NCBI RefSeq assembly: GCF_015277775.1 | Contig: NZ_CP063849.1 | Location: 682,001 to 746,000 of the forward strand | Length of the DNA stretch: 64,000 nucleotides | Direction: 5' to 3' | From: Paludibaculum fermentans | Lineage (GTDB): Bacteria > Acidobacteriota > Terriglobia > Bryobacterales > Bryobacteraceae | In this document: positions 34,745 through 43,377 of the stretch, in pieces | How positions within the stretch are numbered: the first letter of the stretch is position 1 | Layout of the letters: every line of letters begins with the position of its first letter | Notes under the pieces: model-generated | What the model was told of the DNA's origin: nothing | Database searches by the model: none | What the model saw: only the letters and a program-made list of their open reading frames with translations | Program-made: the position numbers and the translations under genes

Positions 34745-36061
34745 ATGGACCGCAGGATCTTCCTCGCCTCCGTCGCCGCATCCGCCGCGGGATCTGAACC
34801 CGCCCTCGCCGCGCAGGGCGGCACGCCCGTCCGCGACAAGCCGCTCCGCACCGACAACTGGGGCCCGCTGCACTACGACTCGGCCGAAAAGGCACAAGTC
34901 GACGAGGTCGTCGATACCGGCGTCCCGTTCCGCTTCTCGGGCCGCCGCGGAGTCGCCCCCGTCAAAGTCTCCACCTATGAGAAGGAGTTCGCCGCCAAGA
35001 TCGGCGCCCGCTTCGCCCTGGCCGTGAGCTCCGGCACCGCCGCGCTCGAATGCGCCATCGCCGCCCTCCAGATCGGACCCGGCGACGAAGTCATCATGCC
35101 CGCCTGGACCTGGCACTCTGACTGCACCGCCGTGGTCCGCGCCGGAGCCCTCCCCGTCTTCGCCGAGATCGACGAGACCTTCAACCTCGATCCCGCTGAC
35201 CTCGAGGCCCGCATCACCCCGCACACCAAGGCCATCATCGCCGTCCACCTGCAGGGCAATCCGGCCCACCTCGATCCCATCCTCGCCATCGCCGGCAAAC
35301 ACAAGCTGCGCGTCATCGAAGACTGCTCGCAAGCCGTCGGAGCCTCCTACAAAGGCCGCCGCCTCGGCTCCATGGGCGACATCGCCACATACAGCCATCA
35401 GGAGAGCAAGACCATCACCTCCGGCGAAGGCGGCACCGTGGTCTCCTCCAACCCGGAACTCTTCGAACGCGCCGTCCGCTTCCACGACGTCGGCAACATC
35501 TTCGCGCCGCACAAGGACATGCTGGGCGAGGTCCGCCTCTCGCCCTTCGTCGGCACCAACTTCCGTATGAGCGAGTTCTCTGGCGGCGTCATGCTGGCGC
35601 AGCTCCGCAAGCTCGATCAGATCCTGGCCGCGGTCCGGGGCAATGCCGAGCGCGTCTACCACGGCCTCGCAGACATCCCTGGCCTGCGCTTCCGGCAGCG
35701 GCCCGATGCTGCCGGTGACCTCTGCTCTCCCGTGTTCGTCCGCTTCGACACCAAGGCCCAGCGCGACCGCTTCCTGGAGCTGATGAAGGCCGAGAACGTC
35801 CCGGCCAACGGTCCCAGCGGCTCAGTGGTCCTCCCCATCCAGCCCTATATCGAGAACAAGATCACGGTCCACCCCGCGTGGCCCTCCTGGCAATCCGAAC
35901 GCGGCAAGGCCATCCGCTACGGCGCAGCTTCCTGCCCGCGCACCATCGACATCCTGTCGCGCTTCGCCGGAGTCCCTGTCGGGCCCAAGTACACCCGCCA
36001 GGACACCGACGACATCGTGGCCGCCGTGCGCAAGGCGTACCCCGCGGCTCTCCGCGCCTGA
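34745..36061 (+). CDS. DegT/DnrJ/EryC1/StrS-type PLP aminotransferase with Tat-like N-terminus
   Basis: 438 aa; AAGGAG precedes ATG 34745. The N-terminus 'MDRRIFLASVAASAAGSEPA' reads like a short Tat signal, although members of this family are normally cytoplasmic. The fold is clear: 'LAVSSGTAALECAIAAL', 'VIMPAWTWHSDCTA', 'VIEDCSQAVGASYKGRRLGS', and the PLP lysine in HQESKTITSGEGG. These enzymes transfer an amino group to a keto-sugar or related substrate. It is followed by a ceramidase-like gene 28 bp downstream. The export signal is the odd feature. Confidence 0.86.
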   Translation: MDRRIFLASVAASAAGSEPALAAQGGTPVRDKPLRTDNWGPLHYDSAEKAQVDEVVDTGVPFRFSGRRGVAPVKVSTYEKEFAAKIGARFALAVSSGTAALECAIAALQIGPGDEVIMPAWTWHSDCTAVVRAGALPVFAEIDETFNLDPADLEARITPHTKAIIAVHLQGNPAHLDPILAIAGKHKLRVIEDCSQAVGASYKGRRLGSMGDIATYSHQESKTITSGEGGTVVSSNPELFERAVRFHDVGNIFAPHKDMLGEVRLSPFVGTNFRMSEFSGGVMLAQLRKLDQILAAVRGNAERVYHGLADIPGLRFRQRPDAAGDLCSPVFVRFDTKAQRDRFLELMKAENVPANGPSGSVVLPIQPYIENKITVHPAWPSWQSERGKAIRYGAASCPRTIDILSRFAGVPVGPKYTRQDTDDIVAAVRKAYPAALRA

Positions 36062-36089
36062 CCGGAACGCAGTACAATCAAGGACCCTC

Positions 36090-37343
36090 ATGGCCATTCG
36101 AATCCTCGCGCTGCTCCTGCTCTCCCTGGCGGCCTCCGCCCAGTTCCGCGCCGCGGCCGTCAAGGTCGACATCACACCCACCACGCCGCAGTGGCTGCTC
36201 GGTTACGGAGCCCGCCAGTCCACCGGCGTGCACGACCCCCTCTTCCACCGCATCGTTGCGCTCGACGACGGCTCCACCCAGTTCTTCCTCGTCTCCACCG
36301 ACATCGCGCTGTTTTCGCCCGCCTTCTACGACGAATTCTGCGCGGAGCTCAAGCAGCAGACCGGCATCGATCGCCTGAACATCTGGTGGACCGTCACCCA
36401 CACGCACTCCGCTCCGGAACTCGGCCCCGCCGGTCTCGCCCGCGCCTTCCTGGCCGGCCGCTATGATCATGAGCCCGATTGGGACTACGCCCGCTCTGTC
36501 AAACAGAAGCTGATCGCCGGCATTCAGGAGGCCCGCACGAAACTGGCGCCCGCCCGCCTCAGTGTCGGAGTCACCACCTCCAACGCCAACATCAACCGCC
36601 GCGCCCGCGACGAGAACGGCCGCATCGCCCTGGGGCTCAACCCCGACGGGCCCGTCGACCACCAGGTCGGGCTCATCCGCATCGATCGGCCCGACGGCTC
36701 GCCCATCGCCCTGCTCGCCAACTACGCCATGCACGGTACGGTTCTCAGCGGCAAGAACCAGCTCATCAGCGGCGACGCTCCGGGCATCGTGGCCAACTAC
36801 GTCGAACAGAAGCTCGGTGCGCCCATGCTCTTCCTGAACTCGGCCACCGGCGACATCGCCCCTCTCTACAGCGTCTATGACGACTTCAAGAAGGTGCGCA
36901 TCAGCGAGTTCAACGTCCTGCTCGGCGACCGCATTCTCAAAGCCAGTCGCGACCTGCCCGCCGCTTCGACGCCCGTGAAACTGAAGGCCGGCGAGCGCGT
37001 TCTGGAAACGCCGCTCAAACCCGGACTCCAGTGGCCCGAGGAACTGGCCGCCTACCTCACCCCGCAGTCGCAGGTCCGCCTGCCCGTCCGCTTTCTCCGC
37101 ATCAATGCCGATACCGCCCTGTGGGCCGCTCCGCTGGAGCTCTTCTGTGAAATCGCCATGGACGTCCGCGCCAAGTCTCCGGTAAAGAACACTTTCTACG
37201 TCGGCTACGCGAACGGCTGGCTCGGCTACCTGCCCACCGTCCAGGCCTTTCCCGAAGGGGGTTACGAAACCACAGTGACGCCCTTCACTCCGCAGGCCGG
37301 TGCTGCGCTGGCGGCCGCCGCCTTGCAGGGGCTGGACAAGTAG
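36090..37343 (+). CDS. Secreted neutral/alkaline ceramidase N-terminal-domain-like protein
   Basis: 417 aa. The signal peptide (ILALLLLSLAASA) is followed by 'KVDITPTTPQWLLGYG', the usual start of this family. Zinc-site-like histidines are in 'WTVTHTHSAPELG' and 'NYAMHGTVL'; 'ISGDAPGIV' marks the region of the nucleophile. It lacks the C-terminal domain of full ceramidases, so it belongs to the short 'neutral/alkaline non-lysosomal ceramidase N-terminal' group whose substrates are mostly unknown. TACAAT at 36073-36078 is a possible -10. Confidence 0.82.
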   Translation: MAIRILALLLLSLAASAQFRAAAVKVDITPTTPQWLLGYGARQSTGVHDPLFHRIVALDDGSTQFFLVSTDIALFSPAFYDEFCAELKQQTGIDRLNIWWTVTHTHSAPELGPAGLARAFLAGRYDHEPDWDYARSVKQKLIAGIQEARTKLAPARLSVGVTTSNANINRRARDENGRIALGLNPDGPVDHQVGLIRIDRPDGSPIALLANYAMHGTVLSGKNQLISGDAPGIVANYVEQKLGAPMLFLNSATGDIAPLYSVYDDFKKVRISEFNVLLGDRILKASRDLPAASTPVKLKAGERVLETPLKPGLQWPEELAAYLTPQSQVRLPVRFLRINADTALWAAPLELFCEIAMDVRAKSPVKNTFYVGYANGWLGYLPTVQAFPEGGYETTVTPFTPQAGAALAAAALQGLDK

Positions 37344-37404
37344 GCCCTCCGCGGCCCCGCCAAAACCGACTATCGTTGAGGATGTCCATCTTCGGAGCCA
37401 CCGT

Positions 37405-39018
37405 ATGTCCTACCGCCTCGCCCTGCTAGGCATCCTTGCCTTGACCCGGTTCGCTAACGCGCAGCAAGCCTGCGAAAAGTTGGCGGAGCTGAAGCTGCCC
37501 CATACGGAGATCACCTCCGCCGTGGCCCTGCCCGCCGGTCCGCTGCCGGGCGGCAACCCCGGCTCGAAGCCGGTCGACCTGCCGGCGCACTGCGTCGTGA
37601 AGGCCATCTCGCGGCCCACCTCCGATTCCGAGATCAAGGTGGAGGTCTGGCTGCCGGCCGCCGGCTGGAACGGCAAATATCTGCAATCGGGCAACGGCGG
37701 CTGGGCCGGTTCCATTCCCACGTCCACCCTCGCCGGTTTCCTCCAGCGCGGCTATGCCGCCGCCGGCACCGACGATGGCCATTCGAATGCCGCTGAGGGA
37801 GGGCCCGCCGGTTGGGCCATCGGCCATCCCGAGAAGCTGATCGACTTCGGCCACCGCGCTCTCCATGAGACAGGCATCCTTGCCAAGGCGGTCATCCGCG
37901 CTTACTACGAGAAACCCTCCGCCCGGAACTACTTCTTCGGCTGCTCCGACGGCGGCCGCGAAGCCCTGATGGAGGTCCAGCGCTACCCGGAAGACTTCGA
38001 CGGCATCATCGCCGGAGCCCCCGCCAACGACTGGTCCAACCATTTCACCGGCTTCGTCTGGAACGAACAGGCGCTCACCAAGAACGCGGCCAGCGCCATC
38101 CCGGTGGAGAAACTGCCGGTGATTCACAAAGCCGTACTCGCCGCCTGCGACGCCAACGACGGGGTCAAGGATGGCGTGATCGAGGATCCGCGCACCTGCC
38201 ATTTCGATCCCGGCGTGCTCGCCTGCAAGGGCGGCGACTCGGCCGAATGCCTGACCGAACCGCAACTCGTGACTCTCGATAGGATCTACAGCGGCCCGAA
38301 GAACGAACGCACCGGCCAGCAGATCTATCCCGGCTACCCGCCCGGACACGAAGCGATCCCTGGAGCCTGGCGCCCCTGGATCATCAACAGCCCTTCCCAG
38401 CAATCGATCCAAGGCATGTTCGGCAACTCGTTCTTCGGCCAGGCAGTTTTTGAGGATCCGGGCTGGGACTTCCGCACCCTGAACTTCGACTCCGATGTCG
38501 CGTACGCGGCGGAGAAGGCCGGAGTCGTCATCAACTCCAACAGCCCCGATCTCCGCACCTTCCGCGCGCACGGCGGCAAGCTCATCCAGTATCACGGCTG
38601 GGCCGACGCGGCCATCTCGCCCTTTGGCTCGATCAACTACTACGAGAAGGTCCGCGCCTTCCTCTCGCGCTACCCCGATCCGCGCGCCAAGGACCGCGAA
38701 ATTACGAGTTTCTACCGGCTCTTCATGGTGCCCGGCATGGGCCATTGCGCCGGCGGCCTCGGTCCGAACAGCTTCGGCAATGCCGGCAACCAGTTCGTCG
38801 GCGATCCGGAGCGCGATCTCCTCACCGCCCTCGATCGTTGGGTGGAACAGGGTGTCGCGCCGGAGCGTTTCATCGGTACGGGCCGAGCAACCGGCAATCC
38901 GGAGACGACCCTGACCCGGCCGCTCTGCCAGTACCCGCAGGTGGCCCGCTATAAAGGTTCCGGCGACCCAAACCAGGCAGCCAGTTTTGCCTGCGTGGCG
39001 CCGCCCCAACCGCAGTAG
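37405..39018 (+). CDS. Tannase/feruloyl-esterase family protein (copy 1)
   Basis: 537 aa; ATG 37405 with GGAG upstream. The signal peptide ends near 'RFANA'. Catalytic features of the tannase family: the nucleophile in FGCSDGGREA; Asp in GWADAAISP; His in GMGHCAGG. A cysteine sits next to both Ser and His, the pair that forms the family's characteristic disulfide. It hydrolyses ester bonds of galloyl or feruloyl groups on plant material. Extra cysteines suggest further disulfides. A second copy lies at 46738. Confidence 0.9.
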   Translation: MSYRLALLGILALTRFANAQQACEKLAELKLPHTEITSAVALPAGPLPGGNPGSKPVDLPAHCVVKAISRPTSDSEIKVEVWLPAAGWNGKYLQSGNGGWAGSIPTSTLAGFLQRGYAAAGTDDGHSNAAEGGPAGWAIGHPEKLIDFGHRALHETGILAKAVIRAYYEKPSARNYFFGCSDGGREALMEVQRYPEDFDGIIAGAPANDWSNHFTGFVWNEQALTKNAASAIPVEKLPVIHKAVLAACDANDGVKDGVIEDPRTCHFDPGVLACKGGDSAECLTEPQLVTLDRIYSGPKNERTGQQIYPGYPPGHEAIPGAWRPWIINSPSQQSIQGMFGNSFFGQAVFEDPGWDFRTLNFDSDVAYAAEKAGVVINSNSPDLRTFRAHGGKLIQYHGWADAAISPFGSINYYEKVRAFLSRYPDPRAKDREITSFYRLFMVPGMGHCAGGLGPNSFGNAGNQFVGDPERDLLTALDRWVEQGVAPERFIGTGRATGNPETTLTRPLCQYPQVARYKGSGDPNQAASFACVAPPQPQ

Positions 39019-39089
39019 ACAGCGGACGTATCAACGCCTTGCTCGAGAATCGGCAGGGTGACGACGAAGCCCGGCTCCAGCGGACACCT

Positions 39090-39839
39090 ATGCCTTCGAA
39101 ATCAAAGAAGAAGCCTCAACCCGACGCGCAGCAGGCGCCGGCCGGCGATCTCGGCCAGCAGGTCGAGCAGGCGCTGGCCTGGCTGGAGGAGGCCAGCACG
39201 CCCCGCGACCGCGAGAATCTGGTGCGCTTTGGCATCAATGCGAAAGAGGCGTTGGGCGTTTCCATGGCGAACATCCAGTCAATCGCAAAACGCCTCGGCC
39301 GCAGCCACGAACTCGCCGCCGCGCTCTGGGCCACTGGAGTCTATGAAGCACGGATGCTCACGGCGTTTGTCGACGACCCCACGGAGGTCACCCCCGCGCA
39401 GATGGACCGCTGGTGCCGCGACTTCGACAACTGGGGCATCTGCGACACCCTCTGTTTCTGCCTCTTTGACCGCACTCCGCACGCCTGGGCCAAAGTCGCC
39501 CAGTGGGGCGCGCGCGACGAAGAGTTCATCAAACGGGCCGGCTTTGCCCTGCTCGCCAGCCTGGCTGGACACGACAAGGAATCCGGCGACGAACCCTTCC
39601 TGGCCAGCCTGCCACTGATCGAGAGTGCCGCCTTTGACGACCGCAACTTCGTCAAAAAAGGGGTGAGTTGGGCGTTGCGCGGGCTTGGCCGCCGCGGCCC
39701 CGATGTCTGCCAGGCCGCGCTCGTCGTCGCCCGGCGTCTCGCGGATTCCACCCATCCGGGCGCCCGCTGGGTGGGCAGGGATGCCCTGAGGGATCTCACC
39801 AAACGCGCTTCCGCCGTCAAACGCGCGACCCGGAAATAG
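39090..39839 (+). CDS. DNA alkylation repair enzyme-like HEAT-repeat protein (AlkD type)
   Basis: 249 aa from ATG 39090; an in-frame TTG upstream gives 17 unlikely residues. The Lys-rich start (KSKKKPQ) is followed by helical repeats with 'GVSMANIQSIAKRLGRSHEL', 'LWATGVYEARMLTAFVDDP', 'DNWGICDTL' and 'NFVKKGVSWALRGLGRRG'. This is the signature order of the AlkD/DNA-alkylation-repair family that excises alkylated bases. Cytoplasmic; no operon partner. Confidence 0.85.
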   Translation: MPSKSKKKPQPDAQQAPAGDLGQQVEQALAWLEEASTPRDRENLVRFGINAKEALGVSMANIQSIAKRLGRSHELAAALWATGVYEARMLTAFVDDPTEVTPAQMDRWCRDFDNWGICDTLCFCLFDRTPHAWAKVAQWGARDEEFIKRAGFALLASLAGHDKESGDEPFLASLPLIESAAFDDRNFVKKGVSWALRGLGRRGPDVCQAALVVARRLADSTHPGARWVGRDALRDLTKRASAVKRATRK

Positions 39840-39907
39840 TCCTTCACCGCGCTATCCCCGCCCGATGGATGATCAGGGGCTCGAAGGAAATGAGAATAAA
39901 GCACGGC

Positions 39908-40034
39908 GGCGAATAAAGTACAAATCTTCGCCTCAACGCCATACTCACTCCGGAGAGAGATTCGTTGTCTTATGGGCGCTGTTGGCTGAAATATTTATGC
40001 AGTGGCGGGAGCCTGGATCTCCGCTTTATTCGCC
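39908..40034. repeat. Non-coding island bounded by an 11-bp inverted repeat
   Basis: GGCGAATAAAG (39908-39918) and CTTTATTCGCC (40024-40034) are perfect inverted copies 105 bp apart inside the AT-richer 296-bp gap 39840-40135. No ORF of note lies between them. This could be a short non-autonomous element remnant or a long hairpin; nothing else was recognised in the gap. Confidence 0.4.
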
Positions 40035-40135
40035 CAAGGCAATGCCATGTCTCCTGCCATAATGTCCGGTATCATTTTGGTGGTGCCGAACATGGCTGGA
40101 AACAAATAGGCCGCCTGACTTATCCCGGCAACCGG

Positions 40136-41311
40136 CTAGGCGGCAGGTTCCACGATCACCGGTGGCGGTTGAATCCAGAACCACAGTATGGCCGCGACCA
40201 CCGCCAGCACGGCCGAGACCAGTAGGGCTCCTTCCCACCCGATGGACGCCGCCAGGATGGGGGTAAGTGCCGGAGAAATCAGGCCGCCAATGTTGCTGCC
40301 CATGTTCATGACGCCGCCGCCGGCTCCACTGCGTTCGCCCGCGACCGCCGTCATCGTGGCCCAGAATGGGCCTTCCACGCTCAGCACCAGCGCGGTCGCC
40401 AGTGCCAGGCAAACCGCGGCCAGGTAGGCGTGCTGCGTGTGCGCTCCAATGGCGATGAATACACCGGAACCGGCCAATCCGCCGATCGGAATCACCCTGC
40501 GGTCAAAGGAGATACGGTCAAACAGCCAGCCGCCCATGGGAATGGAAACGATGGACAGCAGCCAGGGCAGGCTGCCGAACAACGCGCTGCGCAATAGGTC
40601 GAAATGACGCACATCCACCAGGTAGAGATAGAACCAGAACACGAAGATATAGCCGACGTAGCCCTGTAGCGAATAGCTCAGGGTTAAGAGGAGAAAGCTG
40701 CGTGGCAGGGGCCGGCCGGAGGGCGCCGCAACGGGAAGCGCCGCTGCTACCGGTGCGGTCTGCTGCCGAACCCAAAGCCAGCCGAGTCCCACGGCCAGCG
40801 CGGGCAGGGAAGAGATCATCAGCGCCGAGCGCCACCCGATCCTCACCATCAGGAACGAGATCAATGGCGGAGCAATTGCCGAGCCCAGCCCGATCGCCGC
40901 CACCACCAGTCCATTCGCCCGGCCGCGCTTCTGCGCCGGCAAGGCCCGCGAAATGGCCTGCGCCGCCGCAGGAAATGTGGGCGCCTCCGCGACACCCAGC
41001 GCGAACCTGGCGCCGAGCAGCGCGGCGACGCTGGCGCCCGCACCGGCCATCCATGCCGTTGCCGCCACCCAGGCCAGGGCCGCCCAGGCGAGTACGCGCG
41101 GCGCGCCAAACCGGTCGGCCAGCATTCCGCCGGGAATCTGGCAGATTGCATAGCCTACCAGGAACGCGCTGAACACGCGGCCCATCGCCTGCTGCGACAG
41201 CCCCAGTTCGCGCATCATCATCACCCCGGCCACCGACACGTTCACCCGGCATAGATAACTCGCTGTCGCCGTGGCAGATAGGAGCGCCACCAGGCGCCAG
41301 GGGCGGGTCAC
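40136..41311 (-). CDS. MFS transporter, anion:cation symporter (ACS)-like
   Basis: 391 aa with twelve hydrophobic helices. 'YLCRVNVSVAGVMMMRELGL' and 'GYAICQIPGGMLADRFGAPR' match the ACS-type start (..D R.N.S.A......) and the conserved loop 2-3 motif. Likely imports an organic anion such as a sugar acid. The start overlaps the stop of the upstream GNAT gene by 4 bp, so both are co-transcribed from the minus strand. Confidence 0.86.
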   Translation of the reverse strand: MTRPWRLVALLSATATASYLCRVNVSVAGVMMMRELGLSQQAMGRVFSAFLVGYAICQIPGGMLADRFGAPRVLAWAALAWVAATAWMAGAGASVAALLGARFALGVAEAPTFPAAAQAISRALPAQKRGRANGLVVAAIGLGSAIAPPLISFLMVRIGWRSALMISSLPALAVGLGWLWVRQQTAPVAAALPVAAPSGRPLPRSFLLLTLSYSLQGYVGYIFVFWFYLYLVDVRHFDLLRSALFGSLPWLLSIVSIPMGGWLFDRISFDRRVIPIGGLAGSGVFIAIGAHTQHAYLAAVCLALATALVLSVEGPFWATMTAVAGERSGAGGGVMNMGSNIGGLISPALTPILAASIGWEGALLVSAVLAVVAAILWFWIQPPPVIVEPAA

Positions 41312-41766
41312 GGGCGCACCAGCCGCTTGTGCATCAGGAGCTCCGACGCGCCTTCGATGACGTAGTCCGGCAACTCGCCCCTCTGGATATACCCGCGCCG
41401 TTCATACAGTTTCCGTGCTTGCTGATTGAACGAGGACACGCACAGGAAGATATGCCGGGCCTCTGTGAACCAGCCTTCCGCCGCGTCCAGCAACGCCGAG
41501 CCGACACCCTGGCCACGCACCGGCTCGCTGGTCGCGATCGCCGCGATGTAGGGTGAGCCAGCCACGCCCGTCGGGTGCAGCAGCAGGAAGCCCACCCGTT
41601 CTCCGTCCAATCGCGCCAGCAAGACCACATATTGAGGGCCGCTGCAGCGCGCCAGGCAAGTCTCGAAGCCCCTGCCCAAAGTGAGCCATGGCTCGCTGGT
41701 CGACATGAGGCGGGCGCACCATTCGAGGTCGGCGCCGTGGGCAAGATCAATTTCTAAAGCAGGCAC
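41308..41766 (-). CDS. GNAT-family N-acetyltransferase
   Basis: 152 aa from GTG 41766. The acetyl-CoA-binding motif A is 'EPVRGQGVGSALLDAAE' (R.G.G.G), followed by 'LCVSSFNQQARKLYERRGY', the usual N.A..LYE..GF element. It transfers an acetyl group to an amine; the substrate is unknown. The stop codon overlaps the MFS transporter start, so transported and acetylated compounds may be related. Confidence 0.88.
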   Translation of the reverse strand: MPALEIDLAHGADLEWCARLMSTSEPWLTLGRGFETCLARCSGPQYVVLLARLDGERVGFLLLHPTGVAGSPYIAAIATSEPVRGQGVGSALLDAAEGWFTEARHIFLCVSSFNQQARKLYERRGYIQRGELPDYVIEGASELLMHKRLVRP

Positions 41767-42159
41767 GAGTGTGCCTAACAGTTTGCATCAATTGGCGGCA
41801 CCGTGCACCCGGGGCGAACGGCTCAACCTCAACCTGGTACGCCGGTACTACGAGTAAGAAACTGCATCTTTAGTTCAGCAATTGATGCGGCCTAATTTGT
41901 GTCCCGGCCTGTTCAGTTTCGCCCTATGTTCCTCGGGTCGTACTAAGGACATGGCTGCTAGCTGCACTAAAGCGTACTGGATTTCGATTTGTCTTCTTGT
42001 TTGGATGTCATCTGTATGATCGATTCAGGATTGAGCGCTGTTTTCCTGAACTTAAACAGGTGGAACCTTGTAACAAATTCTATGCTAATATTTTTACCAA
42101 TCTTCGCGGGCCTACGGCACCTCGCTTATTCGGAGCCCACGAGGAGTTGGAGGAAAACT
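41767..42159. other. Gene-free, AT-richer leader region upstream of the PEP-CTERM gene
   Basis: 393 bp without a supported gene. The frame of the downstream gene stays open back to 41989, but the residues are not protein-like and the real start (42160) has its own Shine-Dalgarno sequence. A long 5' leader is possible. A -24/-12 promoter was looked for and not convincingly found. Confidence 0.4.
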
Positions 42160-42861
42160 ATGCGCCGATCCCGCGCTTTGGGTCTAGGCCTGCTCTTACT
42201 GGCCGCAGGCACCCAACTGAGCGCAGCCACACTGATTTCAGAAGGATTTACGGATGTCACCACACTGGCCGGAGACGGTTGGGTGGTGATCAACAACAGT
42301 GCACCGATTGGAACCGACAGTTGGTTCCAGGGCAACACGGGTGTCTTCAACGCCCAGAGCGGTCCGGCCGATGCCTACATCGCCGCCAATTTTCTCAGCG
42401 CCGCGGCGAGCGGGAATGTCAGCAACTGGCTGATTTCCCCCGTCATCACGTTCAGCTACTCCACCGGCATCTCGTTCTACACGCGGACTGAGAGCCCTCA
42501 GCTTTTCGCCGACAGCCTGGAGCTGCGATTGAGCACGAATGGCGCAAGCACGGACGTGGGCGCTTCGGACTCATCGGTCGGTGACTTCACCACACTCATT
42601 CTCTCCGTGAACCCTCTGTTGAATCAAACGGGCTATCCCGGCTCCTGGACTCATGTCACCGCCGTCCTGAATCCCTTCGTAGGCACCGTCAGCGGCCGTC
42701 TTGCCCTGCGTTACCTCGTACCCGACACGAGCACCAACGGCAACTACATCGGCGTCGACACCTTCAAGGTGGAGGCCGTGCCTGAGCCCGCCACTTTTGG
42801 GCTGATGGCCGCCGGATTCGGCGCGATCCTGCTGCGGCGCCTGCGCCGCCAGTGCAAATAG
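42160..42861 (+). CDS. Secreted PEP-CTERM protein, choice-of-anchor J-like
   Basis: 233 aa; ATG 42160 with GGAGG 6 nt upstream. The signal peptide (ALGLGLLLLAAGTQLSAA) is followed by a beta-rich jelly-roll-like body ('SEGFTDVTTLAGDGWVVINN', 'NWLISPVITF', 'IGVDTFKVE') as in choice-of-anchor J domains. The end 'VPEPATFGLMAAGFGAILL' plus RRLRR is a textbook PEP-CTERM sorting signal: VPEP, helix, basic tail. It is processed by an exosortase, which is not encoded here. The next secreted gene starts 15 bp downstream. Confidence 0.9.
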   Translation: MRRSRALGLGLLLLAAGTQLSAATLISEGFTDVTTLAGDGWVVINNSAPIGTDSWFQGNTGVFNAQSGPADAYIAANFLSAAASGNVSNWLISPVITFSYSTGISFYTRTESPQLFADSLELRLSTNGASTDVGASDSSVGDFTTLILSVNPLLNQTGYPGSWTHVTAVLNPFVGTVSGRLALRYLVPDTSTNGNYIGVDTFKVEAVPEPATFGLMAAGFGAILLRRLRRQCK

Positions 42862-42876
42862 ACTCTGGAGAACTGT

Positions 42877-43377
42877 ATGTCGAAAACTGCCAAGAGCGTC
42901 GCGCTCGCGACGTCGGTCCTTGCTGCTGCGGTCACGGTCCTGAACGCAGCGGCCCCCAGCGATCAACAACCTGCCCGCGCCGAGGCCACGGCTGCCCAGC
43001 CTGCGGACACCAATCAGAAGTCCACCCTCAAGCCCGTTACCGGCGAGCAAGCCGCGCCAGCGGGCGGCGTCATGATCTTCAAGGATCCGGTGACCGGCAA
43101 GTTCCGGGCACCGGAACAGGGCGAAGTGGAGGCACTCACGTCGACCGGGAAGAAGTCCATTCAGTCCGTCGCGCCAGCGGCCCAAACGCCTTTCAAGTCG
43201 CCCACGGGTGCAGGGATTGCAGTCAAGCTGGGCGCGGAATCAAGGAGTTACATGGTCGTCACGAAGACCGCGGATGGCAAGCTGAAGGAGTCGTGCGTCA
43301 CCGGCGACAAGGCCGCCACCGCCGTTCTCTCCGGCAACCAGGCGCCCGCCGAGAAGGGAGCTCTCGATGAGAAGTAG
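42877..43377 (+). CDS. Small secreted hypothetical protein
   Basis: 166 aa. The signal peptide (VALATSVLAAAVTVLNAAA) is followed by an Ala/Gln/Pro-rich linker and a small domain with 'GGVMIFKDPVTGKFRAPEQG' and 'SYMVVTKTADGKLKESCVTG'. No family recognised. It lies 15 bp after the PEP-CTERM gene and overlaps the following protease-like gene by 11 bp, so the three are probably made together and may form one extracellular assembly. Confidence 0.7.
   Translation: MSKTAKSVALATSVLAAAVTVLNAAAPSDQQPARAEATAAQPADTNQKSTLKPVTGEQAAPAGGVMIFKDPVTGKFRAPEQGEVEALTSTGKKSIQSVAPAAQTPFKSPTGAGIAVKLGAESRSYMVVTKTADGKLKESCVTGDKAATAVLSGNQAPAEKGALDEK

Noticed and set aside
41767-42159. Sigma-54 (-24/-12) promoter upstream of the PEP-CTERM gene
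   Set aside because: A TGGC...TGC-like site near 41795 has the wrong spacing (9 instead of 10 between GG and GC).
41989-42159. Longer start for the PEP-CTERM protein
   Set aside because: The added residues are not signal-like; GGAGG and the signal peptide both point to ATG 42160.
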